Assembly: GCA_963712305.1 (NCBI GenBank)
Contig: CAVQHI010000001.1
Span: 1,798,001-1,862,000 of the forward strand
DNA length: 64,000 bases
Direction of reading: 5' to 3'
Source: DATFNI01 sp963712305
GTDB lineage: Bacteria > Bacteroidota > Rhodothermia > Balneolales > DATFMH01
In this document: piece by piece, positions 34,079 through 42,369 of the stretch
How the letters are laid out: each line of letters starts with the position of its first letter
Numbering within the stretch: the first letter of the stretch is position 1
Notes under the pieces: generated by a model
Database searches by the model: none
The model's input: only the letters and a program-made list of their open reading frames with translations
What the model was told of the DNA's origin: nothing
Translations under genes and position numbers: made by a program

Positions 34079-34531
34079 TCAGCCCCTGAACTTCTCCAGC
34101 AGATCGTCCAGCAGCACTATTTCTTCTTCATTTAAATTCTTGAACAGGTGATTTATCTTTTCATCGATTTCAGGATCCAGCAAGGACAGAAGCTTTAATC
34201 CTTCGTCCGTAACCCGAATATCGACTTTGCGGCGATTTTCCGAACACGTGTGACGTTCGGCTAACCCCTTCTGGCGCAACTTCTCAACCAATCGTGTAGC
34301 ATTCGAACTTTTGTCGACCATCCGTTCCTGGATATTGCATAGGTTGACCGCTTCCGGATAACGGCCCCGGAGAATCCGTAACACGTTATACTGCTGTTCG
34401 GTTAAACCGCGATCCCTGAAAATGACCGCAACCGAAGCCGTAGCCCGGCTTGTCGTAACCAATAAGTTCAACCAAGCCCTGTGTTTCGGGCTGCCGAAGT
34501 TGGTCGTGTGTATTTCCTGTTCTAATTTCAT
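34079..34531 (-). CDS. MarR family transcriptional regulator
   Basis: 150 aa. Winged helix: LTEQQYNVLRILRGRYPEAV, NLCNIQERMVDKSSNATRLVEKL (recognition helix) and RRKVDIRVTDEGLKLLSLLD (wing). First gene of a three-gene unit with nitroreductase and pirin. Two palindromes lie directly in front of its start (34536-34568), as expected of a self-repressing regulator released by a ligand or by oxidation. Confidence 0.9.
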   Translation of the reverse strand: MKLEQEIHTTNFGSPKHRAWLNLLVTTSRATASVAVIFRDRGLTEQQYNVLRILRGRYPEAVNLCNIQERMVDKSSNATRLVEKLRQKGLAERHTCSENRRKVDIRVTDEGLKLLSLLDPEIDEKINHLFKNLNEEEIVLLDDLLEKFRG

Positions 34532-34535
34532 GGAT

Positions 34536-34568
34536 ATAATTTAATATTAAATTATTGTAGATACAATA
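34536..34568. promoter_or_regulatory. Palindromic operator pair in front of marR
   Basis: ATAATTTAATATTAAATTAT (34536-34555) is a perfect 20-bp palindrome beginning 5 bases upstream of the marR ATG. It overlaps a second inverted repeat TATTGTA-GA-TACAATA (34553-34568). Such A/T-rich dyads beside the gene are typical MarR sites. Which one is bound cannot be told. Confidence 0.6.
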
Positions 34569-34743
34569 ACGAGCCAATAATGCATTTTAGTATATCATTA
34601 TTCACAGAAGGATCAACAACTGTCCCCGATATGAAACATATCTCATAGTAAAATCCATAAATGCTATCAGCTATCAGCATGATGCGTTTGGTCGTTTGTG
34701 ACGCAATATTTTTATTATTATTTTAATACTAATCTATTAATAA

Positions 34744-35790
34744 TATAATAAACCGATCTCCTGCAACAGACTATCTTCCAAAATATTCGCATTCACCATC
34801 ACACTACTATTGACTATTCTTTCCTGCAATAGGTTCAAACGGAGTAAATTTGATTTCACTCTACAGGACAGTACCATCAAAAAGCACACGCTGGACGATT
34901 CAAACTCTCCCCTGGGGCAGATTTACAACATTACCCGGACAGGTAAGGAGGATATTCTTATTGCCGATGGGTCACCATCAATTGAACTTTATAAGCATTT
35001 CACATTCACTCGCAGTTTTGGGAAGAAAGAGAAAGGACCGTGTGAATTTCTGAGAACCCCTGTAAACGCTACTGCGGGAGATACACTCTATCTGATGGAT
35101 GATATTCAGGGTAAACTGATAACTTATAATCTCAACACTGGAGGTTGTATCAGAGAAGTTACCTACCATGATCTGCAGTTAATGGACTCCATAACCCCTC
35201 TTCATGGTACATTGTACCTCACAAGAGGGAATTTTTCACCCGCAATGCAACCGAATGACACCGTATTTTACAAGATAAACGACCGTGGTCGACTACAACC
35301 CCTGGACCTGTTGTATAAAGATCTGAATGCCATTCATTTTCTGACGCCGGTTAAAATCCCGATGGGAACCAAAGCGCACCTTCGTCGGGATACCCTGTAT
35401 TTTTTTTATCCATTTACCCATGAGATATGGAAGCTTGACCTGAAAACAAATCACTTTTCATCTATTATCCTGAATGAAATGCAGTGGCCCCAAAAAGAAC
35501 TCGAAGCATCAAACAATCTCCAGCGGTTGATCAGTCTTTTAAAAGAAACAGAAATTATCTGGGACATTTTCCCAATGTCAGGCTACATAGCGGTTACAAC
35601 GTTTAAACCTTTTTATAAGAACCAGGACTGAAAGATCAGGTTCTACTCGTATGACGGTCGTTTCATTGATTCTCTTTATGTCGGCCACTATGTTGTATCA
35701 ATGGATGATCACCGCCTTACCGAACTGGTATCTAATGATTCCACATCACCGCATCCTTACGCTTTACAAACGCTGGAATATCGGAAATGA
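34744..35790 (+). pseudogene. 6-bladed beta-propeller lipoprotein gene with an internal TGA
   Basis: The frame is open from 34744 and encodes a lipoprotein signal KIFAFTITLLLTILSC, but no ATG precedes it; only a TTG at 34810 is usable, and that is inside the signal. The propeller part follows (DILIADGSPSIELYKHF, DTLYLMDDIQGKLITYN). A TGA at 35629-35631 interrupts it after KPFYKNQD, yet the same frame goes on to 35790 with KIRFYSYDGRFIDSLYVGHY, a normal propeller end. TGG to TGA is the simplest explanation. Missing start codon and nonsense codon together make a pseudogene likely. Confidence 0.72.
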
Positions 35791-36077
35791 TGTTAAGATC
35801 TGGCACTTATCTGCTTAGCCGCATTGAAATACTTCTCGAAAATTGCTTTTCTCGAATATCTTCCTATCCTTATTATTTGTGTGATATGACCCGTTGTGGA
35901 TGCAACAGTTAGTAGGTTTACAGTAATCTGTTCAATCCAGGAGACTAAACGAGTTTTTTATTCCGGTACCAACCTGGCTTTGTCATTTATTATAGCATAA
36001 GAGTACGGGTTTAAGAGATGTGACTGTTCTACCAGTCAGTGATTTTATTACTATTCCATTAGTATATCTCGAATACC

Positions 36078-36455
36078 ATGAGAAACGGGCTTCTTCATTT
36101 TGTTCTACTTTTATTGCCTGCAATCACATCTTGGCATCCGGCAAAACCAATACAAACCTGATTGGTTTTCGATACCAATGGCAAACCGATGTGGAAATTC
36201 ACCCTGTCCGGCAACCTAAAGCTATGTGCAGTGCGGAAGGATGAGGTGTACTGCGTGCAGAATGAAAAAGATGAGTTCCCGATAATTGTACTATATCATG
36301 TTGAGGGATGTTATGAGATCAACAACTCTTATACTACTGCTAACTATCCTGATTGCAGACTGTTCTGGTGGAAAGCATCAGAAGACCAGGAAATCAAACC
36401 GGGTCGTAGAATCTGCTCCTCTCAAACAAACCCACGAATCTACTTCGGATATTGA
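36078..36455 (+). pseudogene. Remnant of a beta-propeller lipoprotein gene with its middle deleted
   Basis: ATG at 36078 opens a signal-like peptide, MRNGLLHFVLLLLPAITSW, with W where a lipobox Cys is expected, and stops at 36159-36161. From 36162 another frame reads VFDTNGKPMWKFTLSGNLKL and DEVYCVQNEKDEFPIIVLYH, the last blade of a propeller protein. So the two ends of a gene survive and about 900 bases of the middle are lost. The remnant's frame runs on into the next gene to 36455. The stretch 35791-36077 shows no other gene. Confidence 0.6.
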
Positions 36456-37557
36456 TTCGACTTATAAGGTTACCTTTAAACGGGACGTCAGCTATGGCTC
36501 AACCAGTAAAGTAACAGTCGGAGAAATAGCAACGTTTACGGTAGATGATCAAAACCGGGTATTCATTGTCGATGAGAGTCAAACAAAGATTGACGTGTTT
36601 AATCCCGACGGTAGTTATCTCACATCCCTCGGTCGTAAAGGACGTGGACCAAGAGAGTTTGGTGCTATCTCAAATAATACGACAGTGGCAATACACTCGA
36701 AAAAACTTTATATCACTGACACTGAGAAATATTTCGCAAACAGAATTCAAGTCTTCTCCCTAAAAAACCTGTCTTTTTTTCATACAGTTGGGCTTATTCC
36801 AGCTAACAGAAACGATTACAAAGAGCTGAAAGGATATTACCCGATTCAGATTTATCCTCTTAATAACAGGAAGTTTCTGGTGGCATACCGTCAGCCACCA
36901 TATGAATACAAGGCGGGCAAAAGTTTTATCTACTATATGATTCAGGACGAAGGCGGTACCATTCTTTCAGGTCCGATCCTAAAGCAGAAGGATCTTACCA
37001 ATCTTGTATACTTTGTCAAGAACGCTCAATATCCATACTTAGCCATTCATTCCTTTCCCTTTTATGGTAAATCCTTGCTGGCCGTATCCGGAAAAGATTA
37101 TCTGTATGCAGCCAATAATACTGACGAATTTAAGATTAACATCTATGATTCGAGTGGCAGACGTATTCATACCTTCAAATATGCCTTTAATAATAAAAAG
37201 CTTAATAAGGATAGGATTATCAACCGCTATAAAAAAACGAACCATATGTCTCAGCTGGGCCCTGGTCTAGCAATAAAGATGATCCGCAATGCCGGAAACC
37301 TGCCAAAAACCTGGCCAGCTATCCAGTCGATGTTTCTTGATGACAAAAACCGGTTGTGGATCTCGACGATTATAGATGTTGATTCAGTGTATGAATGGTG
37401 GGTAATAAATAAATCGGGAGCCGTAATCACCAAATTCAAATGGCCAAGAGACAAACCCATTAAGGTGGTCAGAAACGGGTATATGTATACCCTGAAAACT
37501 GATCCGAAAACCGGGCTGCAAAAGGTTGTGAGATATCAAATAATTTGGAAATCCTGA
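36313..37557 (+). CDS. 6-bladed beta-propeller lipoprotein
   Basis: 414 aa from ATG 36313, which has GAGGGA 7 bases upstream; an earlier frame start adds nine residues without a ribosome site. Signal MRSTTLILLLTILIADC with a Cys near residue 17. Blade repeats visible: ATFTVDDQNRVFIVDESQTK, VFNPDGSYLTSLGRKGRGPR, and QSMFLDDKNRLWISTIID. It belongs to the large DUF4934/5128-like propeller group of Bacteroidota found beside NVEALA-type peptide genes. Role unknown, likely surface binding. This is one of two intact propeller genes in the window. Confidence 0.78.
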   Translation: MRSTTLILLLTILIADCSGGKHQKTRKSNRVVESAPLKQTHESTSDIDSTYKVTFKRDVSYGSTSKVTVGEIATFTVDDQNRVFIVDESQTKIDVFNPDGSYLTSLGRKGRGPREFGAISNNTTVAIHSKKLYITDTEKYFANRIQVFSLKNLSFFHTVGLIPANRNDYKELKGYYPIQIYPLNNRKFLVAYRQPPYEYKAGKSFIYYMIQDEGGTILSGPILKQKDLTNLVYFVKNAQYPYLAIHSFPFYGKSLLAVSGKDYLYAANNTDEFKINIYDSSGRRIHTFKYAFNNKKLNKDRIINRYKKTNHMSQLGPGLAIKMIRNAGNLPKTWPAIQSMFLDDKNRLWISTIIDVDSVYEWWVINKSGAVITKFKWPRDKPIKVVRNGYMYTLKTDPKTGLQKVVRYQIIWKS

Positions 37558-37575
37558 ATAAAGAAGTGAATGACA

Positions 37576-37602
37576 ATGTCACAAGTTGCAAACTTGCGAC
37601 AT
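37576..37602. repeat. Hairpin repeat, ATGTCnCAAGTT family, copy 1
   Basis: ATGTCACAAGTT, loop GCA, AACTTGCGACAT: 12-bp arms with one mismatch. A second copy is at 51942-51966 and a partial one at 51890-51900. It follows the end of the propeller gene and may end its transcript or be a dispersed palindromic repeat. Confidence 0.65.
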
Positions 37603-37728
37603 GATGAGGCGTTCTGCAAAGGATTCTTATACACTACGAAACCAGGAGATATCCAAGACTTACGAAAGATACCGTGTTTTAACGATAGCCCAGGTGGTTA
37701 TTAATTAACTCTGAAAAAGTTATACCCG

Positions 37729-38866
37729 TTATTTGGTCTGCTCAAAATAACCGCGAATGACCTGATCTCCTTTTTTCTTCAAATTTCGTAAGTCTTTAAA
37801 ATAAAATTGGTTATTTCTGTCCTCCCATTCAAAGAAAATTAACGTAGCAGCAGGACGTTTCTTATAAGTCAATAAATTAACAATAGGTCCATATTCAATA
37901 AGATTATATTGATCATCATATTTTTCCAAAAAATATTGTCTTATACCATTATACATTATGTAAGTAAAATGTATAAAACCTCCATTTATCATTGGAAATA
38001 AACCGATACTTTCATTATCTAAAACACCCGCATCACCATGTCCGGTCATCGCTATGTCCGGAGCTGTGGAAGCATTCGGATAATATTCAATAGAATTCTT
38101 TTTCTGTACAAAACCGTGTAAAATCTTCCTGATTTTCCAGTGGCCTTTGTCATTTGCAAGAAGATATATCCGTCCATCATAAAAATGTGGTGCTACCACC
38201 AAATACTTTCCATCAACCAGAGTCATTTGCAATGTAAAAAAGGGGAAACCAATCATATGATTCATAAATGAGTTGGACATATCCCCAAGTTCACTTAAAG
38301 GCAACGCATAATCAATTATCTTTTTAAACTTTGGGCTCACAAAATTTAGGATATCATTTATTTTATTAGAATCATTGAATTTTGGCGGGTAATAATGCCG
38401 ATAAGCAAAAACAAATTGGTTTTGATTTATCGGCGTTATTGCAACTGGAGTAACCGGTTTCTTCTCTGGAAAATCATATATATCTATCTTGTCGCCTATT
38501 TGATTTTTGGGGGGTGAGTTTACATTAAATACGGTTACTCTAATTTGATATCGATCGAAAACAACTAATTGATTTTCCGGGGTAATGGTCATGTACGACT
38601 TTTCTACAAATTCACCTGGACCACGACCATGACGTCCAATTGTCGTGAGATATTTTCCATCTTTATCGTAAACTCGGATACCAGCATACATACGATCGTT
38701 TAGATAAATCCTGCCCCTGCTGTCTGTGCATATATTTTGTGGATTTCCGATTAAATATTCGCGTGACGATGGGTTACTCTTTCCCAAATTGAGCGTTTCT
38801 ATGAATTTATATTCATGAAATTGGGGGATTATAGTATCTTTTGGAGAGATAAATAATATTAAGGAT
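37729..38866 (-). pseudogene. 6-bladed beta-propeller gene, main part, split by the IS4 element
   Basis: The frame runs without a stop from the IS edge at 38866 to the stop at 37729. Just after the insertion it reads LFISPKDTIIPQFHEYKF, then propeller blades (NPQNICTDSRGRIYLNDRM, VYDKDGKYLTTIGRHGRGPG). The first nine to ten codons lie on the other side of the IS (40262-40234). Joining across one copy of the ATTAAGGAT duplication restores an uninterrupted gene of roughly 390 codons whose N-terminus is a hydrophobic signal (MIAHILISLILFIS). The remaining part could only be translated from an internal start such as TTG at 38787. Confidence 0.8.
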
Positions 38867-40233
38867 CATAGCTGTCCAAAACGTTTTGCAATATTACGAA
38901 TTATATGCGTTTCTGACTGTTTAGGACAGATTTTTTCGCACTTCCAAAATCAATCCCCCCAATTAAACAAATTTATCTGCTTATAATCGGATTCTGGGGG
39001 GATATCCGGAGGTTTAAAGGGATGGTCCATTAGCTTTTTCAGGTCAAACTTGACAAACAGGTTTAATCGCAGAAACGCCACCATATTGGATAGACACCAG
39101 CGGTAGGAGGCGCAGGCTTTGAGGTATTTCAAGATCAGCATAGCAATCATTGCTGTCCAAATCTGAATGAGCACAGCATTGGCCGTAGTCCCCAGAAAGG
39201 ATTTGATTTTGAGTAGTTGTTTGATCTCTTTAAAGAAGATTTCAATGTCCCATCGGGCTTTGTACAACTCACCGATGGTGTTTGCTGTCCAGGTAAATTG
39301 ATTGGTAATCAGCTCAATCGTTTGATCTTTGTCCGAATCGTAGACCACCACACGCCGTAGCCTGGTGGGATATTTTTGATAGGTCGGGGGATGACTCAAT
39401 TCAATGTATTCATCGACCAGGACATGCTCGTGGCGCCCCTCTGGGAGAGGTTTTTCTTTTCCCCGTTTGAATTGGATGGAATCTTTGAGGCGGATGACAA
39501 AATAGCTGCCTTCGGTGTTCCACCGGTACAGGGTTGGGAAATCAACGTAGGCCCGATCAGCTACGACTACCGCATCAACGGGCAAGGATAACTCCTTTGC
39601 TACGGTGGAGTCGTGAGGCTTTCCATCCGTCATACGTATATACACCGGAAGACATCCATCGTAGTCAAGCAGGGTGTGGAGTTTGATAGCTCCTTTCTTC
39701 TTGCGGAACCTGGCCCAATCATATAAACTCAGGCAGAGGCTAATGGTGGTCGAATCCAATAGCAGGATCTTGCTTTTGATCTTAAAACGGGTCTGCCTGA
39801 ATCGAGCCATCCCGCTAAGCTTTTTCATCATCGTAAAGTAGTAATCCTGAAACAGCCGCCAATCGCGATGCTTGTTTTGATAGGATAAAGAAGATTTACA
39901 CGGAGCACGGGTAATGCCTAAATGATTGAGGTTTCCACTTGCTGATTTAAGACCATTACAGACATCACGAAGGCTGTTTAACTTCGAGAACTGGCAGAAC
40001 AGCATCGTTGTCAGATGCGTCCAGCTGGTGATTCCTTTGGCGTGCTTGTCGGTGCCATGTTTGCTGACCAGTTTGGTGAAGCTAAGGCGGTCTAAGGTCT
40101 GCATAATCTGGGCAAATAGTGTTACATTTGTCATAGTCAGTGATATTTTAGGTTGGGTTGGACCTCCTAAAATAGTAAAGCCCCGACTTCGGGGCTTTCA
40201 CTGGCTACTTTTTAAACGTTTTGGACAGATGTG
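38867..40233 (-). mobile_element. IS4 family insertion sequence, complete
   Basis: 1367 bp bounded by inverted repeats CATAGCTGTCCAAAACGTTT (left) and CACATCTGTCCAAAACGTTT (right, complement), 18 of 20 matching. Flanked by a perfect 9-bp direct repeat ATTAAGGAT at 38858-38866 and 40234-40242. It carries one intact transposase gene and, at 40177-40198, the hairpin AAAGCCCCGA / TCGGGGCTTT, probably a block against readthrough from outside. Complete ends and exact duplication mean a recent insertion. Confidence 0.92.
38950..40134 (-). CDS. IS4 family transposase
   Basis: 394 aa. N-terminal DUF4372-type domain (LSFTKLVSKHGTDKHAKGIT), then a DDE nuclease with D in LLDSTTISLCLS, D in VVADRAYVDF, and the YREK motif as YKARWDIEIFFKEIKQLLK, which holds the catalytic E. 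Intact from ATG 40134 to the stop at 38950. Ribosome site is weak; an AGGAGG lies about 30 bases upstream inside the stem TTTTAGG / CCTAAAA. Confidence 0.93.
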   Translation of the reverse strand: MTNVTLFAQIMQTLDRLSFTKLVSKHGTDKHAKGITSWTHLTTMLFCQFSKLNSLRDVCNGLKSASGNLNHLGITRAPCKSSLSYQNKHRDWRLFQDYYFTMMKKLSGMARFRQTRFKIKSKILLLDSTTISLCLSLYDWARFRKKKGAIKLHTLLDYDGCLPVYIRMTDGKPHDSTVAKELSLPVDAVVVADRAYVDFPTLYRWNTEGSYFVIRLKDSIQFKRGKEKPLPEGRHEHVLVDEYIELSHPPTYQKYPTRLRRVVVYDSDKDQTIELITNQFTWTANTIGELYKARWDIEIFFKEIKQLLKIKSFLGTTANAVLIQIWTAMIAMLILKYLKACASYRWCLSNMVAFLRLNLFVKFDLKKLMDHPFKPPDIPPESDYKQINLFNWGD

Positions 40234-40262
40234 ATTAAGGATATTAAAATATGAGCTATCAT
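40234..40262 (-). pseudogene. 5' fragment of the IS4-split propeller gene
   Basis: ATG at 40262 starts the codons for MIAHILISL and runs into the right-hand copy of the 9-bp duplication. In phase with the main part at 38866 and below. It begins 22 bp after the stop of the Cys-rich peptide gene, so peptide and propeller formed a two-gene operon before the insertion. Confidence 0.75.
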
Positions 40263-40284
40263 AATTTGGGCATTTGTAATTAAG

Positions 40285-40530
40285 TTAACTAGGGCACTGT
40301 ATAAACTCCCCAGCTACCTCGCAATTATCACCATACCATAAGCAATCTGTCCAACCCATCCGTAAGCCAGGGGTACCATTATTACAATTTGATACACTGC
40401 CACAGTCGTGACAGACATACTCTTGTGTATTTGCATTAGCTTCCTTAACAAAAAAGAATAATGAAGCACTAAAGAAACAAAATGCTATAGCTGTTTTCAT
40501 CGATTTTGTAAGTGATCTTATGGTTTTCAT
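40285..40530 (-). CDS. Small secreted Cys-rich peptide, NVEALA-like
   Basis: 81 aa from ATG 40530, with AGAGG 8 bases upstream; an earlier in-frame start lacks such a site. Basic N-terminus MKTIRSLTKSMK, hydrophobic stretch AIAFCFFSASLFFFV, a possible cleavage site KEANA-NT, then a tail with six cysteines (CHDC, SNC, TDC, DNC, QC). No Gly-Gly leader motif is seen. Size, layout and the propeller gene 22 bp downstream recall NVEALA peptides of Bacteroidota, but the NVEALA motif itself is absent. Candidate substrate of the exporter at 44068-48027. The gene is boxed in by two IS elements. Confidence 0.65.
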   Translation of the reverse strand: MKTIRSLTKSMKTAIAFCFFSASLFFFVKEANANTQEYVCHDCGSVSNCNNGTPGLRMGWTDCLWYGDNCEVAGEFIQCPS

Positions 40531-40566
40531 TGGTATACCTCTTGATCTTTTGTTGATTTTTAATTC

Positions 40567-40588
40567 GATTTCTTTTTGCAAAGAAATC
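40567..40588. promoter_or_regulatory. Hairpin in the leader of the Cys-rich peptide gene
   Basis: GATTTCTTT, loop TTGC, AAAGAAATC: perfect 9-bp arms, 37 bases upstream of the peptide ATG. Could stabilise the mRNA or be an operator. The IS5 end lies only 25 bases further upstream, so the native promoter may have been lost. Confidence 0.45.
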
Positions 40589-40612
40589 ATTCTATTGAGT
40601 CGAATCTATTAA

Positions 40613-41893
40613 TAGAAGGCTTTGAAAAACCCTTTGTTGTTCTTTGATTTATTTTTCGTGGCTGAATGTGGAGATATTTCTGCTGGATTGCTTGTGTTTT
40701 CCACCAATCCTTGTTCGAAATGACTCCCTGGCAGCCTTCAAAAGGCTGTAAGAAGCCGGTTGTATGTGCCCTTTTGGGTTCATAGAGCTACCGATCCCAT
40801 GGATCTTGATGTTTCAAGCAAAAATCCTGCTCTCGACAGGTTCCATCCCATACAGGTAAACAGGAATCGAAGCCGGTTACGAGCCTGATTTTTAGCCCTC
40901 ATGAGCTCCATCCGGGCCTTGGTCTTCATCCAGGCAAACGGGTGCTCCACTGCGGCCCGTACGCGACTGTGTTTGCGGTTTCGCTTTTTTTGAGAACCCG
41001 ACAAGGGCTGGCTTTTGGTGGCTTTGTCCAGCACTCCGTAGTACCAGCCGAAGTGCCGGGCCGAAAACTTGTGATCCCCATTGAAGTAGGCCTTATCACC
41101 GAACAGGGCCTTCTCATCATAGCTGACCAGCTGTTCGGTCTGGGTGCTGTCGTGGTAACTGGCGGGGGTAAAGATGGCCTTACGAATCAGTTTGGACTCG
41201 ATGTCCACCCCAATATGACCTTTATAGCCAAAGTAGTAGACCCCGCCTTTTTTCGTAGAGTTGGCATCGGTATCGATCTGGGGGGAAGGCCTGCGGGTTA
41301 GCTCCTGGCGCTTCTCATCCGAGAGGGGACGATTCGCCGAGGGAAGAATCGTAGCATCCACGATGGTGCCTTTTTTGACCATCAGCCCTTTGGCTTCCAA
41401 CTGCTGGTTGATCAGATCAAAAATACGCTCATCCAGCTTATGGATGCTCAGTGCTTCTTTGAAGCGCCAAAACGTGGTAAAATCTGGAATCTCCTGGTCC
41501 AGGTTGACCCCCACAAACCGCTGAAAGCTTAGTCGGTCAATGAGTTGATCTTCCAATTGAGGATCACTCAGGCTGAACAGGGATTGTAGAAACGTGGCTT
41601 TGATCATCCACAGTGGGTTTTTACGAGGCCGCCCACCGGTCTTAGTATCGGTTTTATCAATAATGGCAATCTCCTGAACCAATGGCTGCCAGTCGATGAT
41701 CTGATCGAGCTTAGCCAGGTGTTTGGAAAGTTTGCTGATTTTTCGCCTGCTTGAAAGAAGTCCGTCGCCAAAGCTTAATTGGTTGATATCAGCCATGATG
41801 AAAAATCTGAGTTTGAGTGAACATTCAATTAGACCGAAAATAATGTAAATCCTTTACAACCTCACACTGTATGGGGTTTTGCAAAGCCTTCTG
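40613..41893 (-). mobile_element. IS5 family insertion sequence, complete
   Basis: About 1281 bp. Terminal inverted repeats AGAAGGCTTTGAAAAACCC (40614-40632) and AGAAGGCTTTGCAAAACCC (complement of 41874-41892), 18 of 19 matching. The flanking tetranucleotides TTAA (left) and TTAG (right) fit the YTAR target of IS5 elements but are not identical. Together with the beheaded gene at its right side this suggests a deletion or rearrangement next to the IS after insertion. Confidence 0.85.
40780..41796 (-). CDS. IS5 family transposase
   Basis: 338 aa. N-terminal InsH-type region (TGGRPRKNPLWMIKATFLQS, LSDPQLEDQLIDRLSFQRFV) and DDE domain with D in GTIVDATILPS, D in ALFGDKAYFNG, and E in RVRAAVEHPFAWMKTK. 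No frameshift, so a single-frame enzyme. Intact and probably active. Confidence 0.93.
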   Translation of the reverse strand: MADINQLSFGDGLLSSRRKISKLSKHLAKLDQIIDWQPLVQEIAIIDKTDTKTGGRPRKNPLWMIKATFLQSLFSLSDPQLEDQLIDRLSFQRFVGVNLDQEIPDFTTFWRFKEALSIHKLDERIFDLINQQLEAKGLMVKKGTIVDATILPSANRPLSDEKRQELTRRPSPQIDTDANSTKKGGVYYFGYKGHIGVDIESKLIRKAIFTPASYHDSTQTEQLVSYDEKALFGDKAYFNGDHKFSARHFGWYYGVLDKATKSQPLSGSQKKRNRKHSRVRAAVEHPFAWMKTKARMELMRAKNQARNRLRFLFTCMGWNLSRAGFLLETSRSMGSVAL

Positions 41894-42352
41894 TTAGAGA
41901 AGTACGAACTCATAAATGTCCGGCATGATTTTCTTGCAGGGTATTTTCTGCTTTTTAAAAACAACGAAAAGATGAATACCCTGTTTATGAAAAGCAGGGA
42001 CTATCAAAAAGTTTTAAGCAGCGAGTCACACTATTGCTTTGACGAGACCAATTTTCAGTATGACGAATTTTCCGATATGATGTCTCTTCCCAAAAGGGAA
42101 CAAGAGGTGGAAAGCATGATGCATTTGGTAAAAAGATTGGAAGAGGAAAGCTCTATAAAAACCCATTTCGATCACTATGACATAGACGGAGTGCCCGGCA
42201 AATTAAAATGGAAAAAAGGAAAATTATACTACCGGAATAAATACGAGGTGCTCTTATACCATTTGATCATGTTTAAGAACATATACAAGCCAAAACGCGT
42301 AGGAAACATTCCCGATACGTACCACATCAGTCCCACCCGGATTTATACGTGA
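41894..42352 (+). pseudogene. DUF6625-type glycosyltransferase gene lacking its N-terminal half
   Basis: The frame begins at the IS5 edge with LLEKYELINVRHDFLAGYFL, matching ANHELISVRHDVLCGCFTLF of the third copy at about residue 128 of 275. All of the part with the HGDLDVIFG motif is missing; the C-terminal half (HYCFDETNFQYDEF, YHISPTRIY) is intact. The missing front is not present on the other side of the IS, so it was deleted. An internal ATG at 41971 could still allow a short product, without the catalytic region. Confidence 0.75.
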
Positions 42353-42369
42353 CTCACAGATTTGAAGAA

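Noticed and set aside
35629..35631. TGA as selenocysteine or other recoding
   Set aside because: The position fits Trp in a propeller blade, no selenoprotein family is involved, and the start codon is also missing, so decay is simpler.
38867..41893. Composite transposon made of the IS4 and IS5 copies
   Set aside because: The two elements belong to different families with different ends and each has its own target site, so they cannot move as a unit.
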